From Planctomycetaceae bacterium (GTDB lineage: Bacteria > Planctomycetota > Planctomycetia > Pirellulales > Pirellulaceae): a DNA stretch of 34,769 nt. Within the stretch, counting starts at the first letter, position 1, and each line of letters starts with the position of its first letter. The notes under the pieces are model-generated. The model searched no databases. It saw only the letters and a program-made list of their open reading frames with translations, and had not been told where the DNA came from. The translations under genes were made by a program, and so were the position numbers. The stretch covers positions 1-34,769 of the forward strand of contig WFWZ01000035.1 in assembly GCA_015490875.1 (NCBI GenBank), in the 5' to 3' direction. Positions 32,257-34,769 of this stretch are shown here, piece by piece.

Positions 32257-33201
32257 TCACGATTCCTCTCCTGCAGCGAAAAGACCTACGGTAATGGGAA
32301 CCGTTGGCAGGGAAGGACCTCTGAAAACGTCCGGCGGCAAGATGTGTTCGTCAGATGCGTCCCTGAGATTCAACAGAAGCAACAATCGCGCCTTCGAAGG
32401 CCTCGTCAATCCGCTTGAAAGATCGAGCCAATATTCCAGCGCTGCTCGTTGAGCGGCATCGAGCGTGTCCAATACGCGCTCGATGAATGCTCTCTCGAAA
32501 TCCCGCATGTCTTCGCTAGTGTCGTATCCGTTTTTCGTCATCTCCTCCCACTTTTCCTGAAACTCCTTCCGAACCTGTTTGAGCTTCTCGATTTGGTTCG
32601 CGCGAATTCCCAGTGCCTTTCCAATGGGAGCACTTTCGAGCCCAGGACCACGCGGCGCCTCGACCAGCGTACCGACCAGTCCGTCCCAGTACAGCATCAT
32701 GCGAAAGGCCACAGCCTGTGCTTTCCGGAACTGGATTGGCCTCAGAATTGACCGAAACTCAGCCGATACGCGGTCCTTCTCCGCTTGAACGAACTGGAAG
32801 TCTGCAGGGCGAGACGGATGGACCGTCTTCGCGTCATTTACTCTGCTCCAGAAGCGATCGTTGCTCTTTCGGCTCACGTTGAGCATGGCCTTTATCTGGG
32901 CATCCGACAAGTTCAAGAAAGCCCGATAAACGCGAAGACTCGCCGAATGGATCGGATAACCGGGCGAGGAACCACCTTTCCACGGACAATGCACGATCGT
33001 CCCGTCGCAGAGTTCCAACTTTGCAGACCGCGGAGAATAGGTCCCAACTGCAGGCACTTCCGCCGCCAATATGACGTCGAGCTTGTCACCTATCGTCTGC
33101 CCCCAAACTGCCGTTGTAAGAAACACACCCAGGAGCATTCCGGCTACGGACCAAATCGTGGCAGACCGGATAGTCATGTGCCGGACAAGAAAGCTGTTCA
33201 C
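32257..33201 (-). CDS. Secreted protein with LTxxQ-like helical motifs
   Basis: A 314-residue exported protein. The GTG at 33201 has AAGGAG at good spacing and opens a signal peptide (MTIRSATIWSVAGMLLGVFL, cleaved near VWGQT). The mature part contains L-x-x-x-Q-type helices (LNLSDAQIKAMLNVSRK, LGIRANQIEKLKQVRKEF, TLDAAQRAALEYWLDL), the pattern also seen in the gene behind it and in the N-terminus of the GspD-like protein. A Cys pair lies early (ELCDGTIVHCPW). The family is not recognised. Likely the first gene of a two-gene unit. Confidence 0.7.
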   Translation of the reverse strand: MNSFLVRHMTIRSATIWSVAGMLLGVFLTTAVWGQTIGDKLDVILAAEVPAVGTYSPRSAKLELCDGTIVHCPWKGGSSPGYPIHSASLRVYRAFLNLSDAQIKAMLNVSRKSNDRFWSRVNDAKTVHPSRPADFQFVQAEKDRVSAEFRSILRPIQFRKAQAVAFRMMLYWDGLVGTLVEAPRGPGLESAPIGKALGIRANQIEKLKQVRKEFQEKWEEMTKNGYDTSEDMRDFERAFIERVLDTLDAAQRAALEYWLDLSSGLTRPSKARLLLLLNLRDASDEHILPPDVFRGPSLPTVPITVGLFAAGEES

Positions 33202-33366
33202 GAGAGAACTCCTTGTGACAGGGTGTGACGAGAGAACAGAGCAAATCGATGTATTAAGAACACGCTACCGCGAAATGCGAAACGAACATATAAGATCTCA
33301 CATTCCGCAGGTCGCGAAGGGCAGTTTTCCGTTTTTCTGAGGAGCATGCGGTGAGCGGACAAGGAG
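33202..33366. other. Intergenic region, no gene seen
   Basis: 165 bases between the secreted-protein gene and the IS1634-type transposase. It must hold the promoter of the minus-strand pair and the left end of the insertion sequence. No terminal inverted repeat could be identified because the other end of the element is outside the window. Confidence 0.4.
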
Positions 33367-34767
33367 CTATTGATAGGCTGCAAGGGGAACCTCCAAGAGT
33401 TCTAGGACCTGCTTTTGGACGGCACTGAGCTGGGCCGGAAAGACATGGATGTCGTCTCCAATAGCGACTTCATACCGCTCGACGTTCCTGAACAGACGGG
33501 CCAGGTCGAACATCGTTGGGTAAGGACACTCCTTCTTTTCCGGATAAATGGGTAGAGACTTGAACCCCTCCCGCTTCATGGCCTGCCGGAGCTTCCGTTC
33601 GATGAGCGTGGCGACCATCAGTGCCATGACATGTAAGTGCAAGAAGGCGACGACGCGCTCGCCCCGCTTCAGGTACACCGGGGCGATCTCCTGGTATGTC
33701 TTGAGCTGAGAGTGTCGCTTCTCAAGGAAGGGCTGAAATTTGTAGATCTCAAGAACTCTCTTGGGCGAGTGCGTCTTGGGATCGAGATTGGTGATCAGGG
33801 GAAACACGCCGTCGGTAGCCCTGGCACGCTTCACCGCCTCCGAATCGATGCCAAAGGTGATTTGGTAAATATGCCTCCACTGAGTCTGACCCCGGCTCCC
33901 CTTCTTCGGCCGACCGGCACGCCTGTGCGTGCGGTAATACTCTCGCGTTTGATCGATGTCGTACCGGACAAAATCCTGGCAATGGGTCTCCTCGAGGATC
34001 TTGGTGATCTTCTCCTTGATCGCCTGGCGAGTCTTCAAGTTGTAACGGTTGAGTTTTGTCTGGAGTGTCCGGAGCCGCTCCAGGGCCTTCTCGATCCGCT
34101 GTGTGCGGATCTCCTCATCCTGCTCGGCTTTCTGAGTGCTGCGTATCCAGTAAATGCGGTAGCCATGCGTCGTCTGATAACGGCCTTGAGCCAAGTCGTA
34201 TCGGTCGATCTTCGAATCCGGCTTCCGGTTGTTGCGACGCGACAAGAGATGTTTCCATTGGATCTCTCCCCGCAGCGCCTGTTCGCGAAACAGCTTGTCT
34301 TCCTTCCACGTCCTCGGCATGACGGAGACAAACCTCCCTCCACATGCGGTGATCTTCTGCAGGTTCTCCTCGGTGCATAGCTTGCAGTCGGCGACGTACG
34401 TGAAATCGGTGCGATTCAGAAGCCGTTGCAAAGCGCGGTGATTGGACGGATGCACACGATCGTCGCTCTGGTTGCCATCGAAGATGCGATGGCTCAGAGG
34501 TACGGCGCCATCCGCCGTAACGTTCATTCCAAGTACCAGCTGCTTCAAATCAGGACGATGGTCCTTGTTGTGACCGTGTGTCAGCCGTTCCGTGGCACTC
34601 CACCCCGCATACTTGCCCGCAAACGTGACGGTCGTGGTGTCGTGGTGGATCTGCGAACAGTCCAGCTCGAAGACCTTGATTGCCCGCAGAGCTAGCCGGA
34701 AGAACACTTCCTTGTGCCGCGAATCGTAGAATGCCTGGAGTGCCTTGCCAATTCGATCGTCGCCGAT
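33367..34767 (-). mobile_element. IS1634-family transposase (5' end outside window)
   Basis: At least 467 codons, open up to the window edge, so the start is not visible; family members are about 550-600 residues. The IS1634 core is recognisable: HHDTTTVTFAGKYAGW (near the first catalytic Asp), THGHNKDHRPDLKQLVLGMN, TADGAVPLSHRIFDGNQSDD, DFTYVADCKLCTEENLQKI (second Asp), and GRFVSVMPRTWKED. A positively charged middle part (about 200-260) and a C-terminal domain with LHLHVMALMVATLIERKLR (third acidic site near the E of ERK) follow. No frameshift or stop is seen in the visible part, so the element may be active or recently inserted. It sits at the end of the genes of this region. Confidence 0.88.
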
Positions 34768-34769
34768 AC

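Noticed and set aside
1..34769. CRISPR arrays or cas genes
   Set aside because: No regularly spaced short direct repeats and no Cas-like protein were seen; the only repeats are the three long elements and short tandem runs.

Overview
The window looks like a chromosomal segment of a planctomycete (Pirellulales-like). This rests on a DUF1559 pilin-like protein with an H-x9-DG-type C-terminus, an LRR/beta-propeller secreted protein, a type II secretion (T2SS) locus with PilM/PilN/PilO-style L and M components, several lineage-specific secreted proteins, and frequent GTG/TTG starts. No taxonomic marker is present, so the assignment is an inference from protein families.

Left part (1-7060, plus strand). 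The 3' end of fliG is followed by a decayed IS256-family transposase and a hicA-hicB toxin-antitoxin pair. Then come three secreted proteins of unknown role (1975-2700, 3432-5348, 5797-6906). These are separated by three diverged copies of one roughly 330-430 bp element. Each copy ends with the same putative sigma70 promoter and begins with the coding-like tail of the upstream gene. This interspersed repeat/cassette arrangement is the main unexplained structure on this side.

Centre (7064-21152, minus strand). A ten-gene T2SS operon reads D-E-F-G-H-I-J-K-L-M, with ATGA stop/start overlaps at H/I, I/J, J/K and L/M. Three parts are unusual. The GspD-like protein has an N-terminal LTxxQ (Spy-like) helical region and about eight secretin N-type modules but no recognisable C-terminal secretin barrel. 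GspL is a PilM-PilN fusion with a long acidic tail. GspM is PilO-like with an Ig/cadherin-like module and a PilP/GspC-like end.

Right-centre (21400-24470). A small secreted protein with its own terminator is followed by a pyrimidine-salvage pair (upp plus a CNT nucleoside transporter), a truncated planctomycete secreted protein and a tRNA with anticodon CAT.

Right part (24600-34769, mostly minus strand). A HipA-type kinase domain protein overlaps by ATGA with a protein that appears to combine a HipA N-terminal-like segment and a HIRAN domain. This is a split-HipA arrangement reminiscent of HipBST and is my best candidate for an undescribed system. Beyond it lie a decayed patch (histidine-phosphatase fragment, ADP-ribosylglycohydrolase pseudogene), small membrane or secreted hypotheticals, a DUF1559 pilin-like gene with an 11-nt homopolymer in its leader, a pair of secreted LTxxQ-like proteins, and an IS1634-family transposase cut by the window edge.
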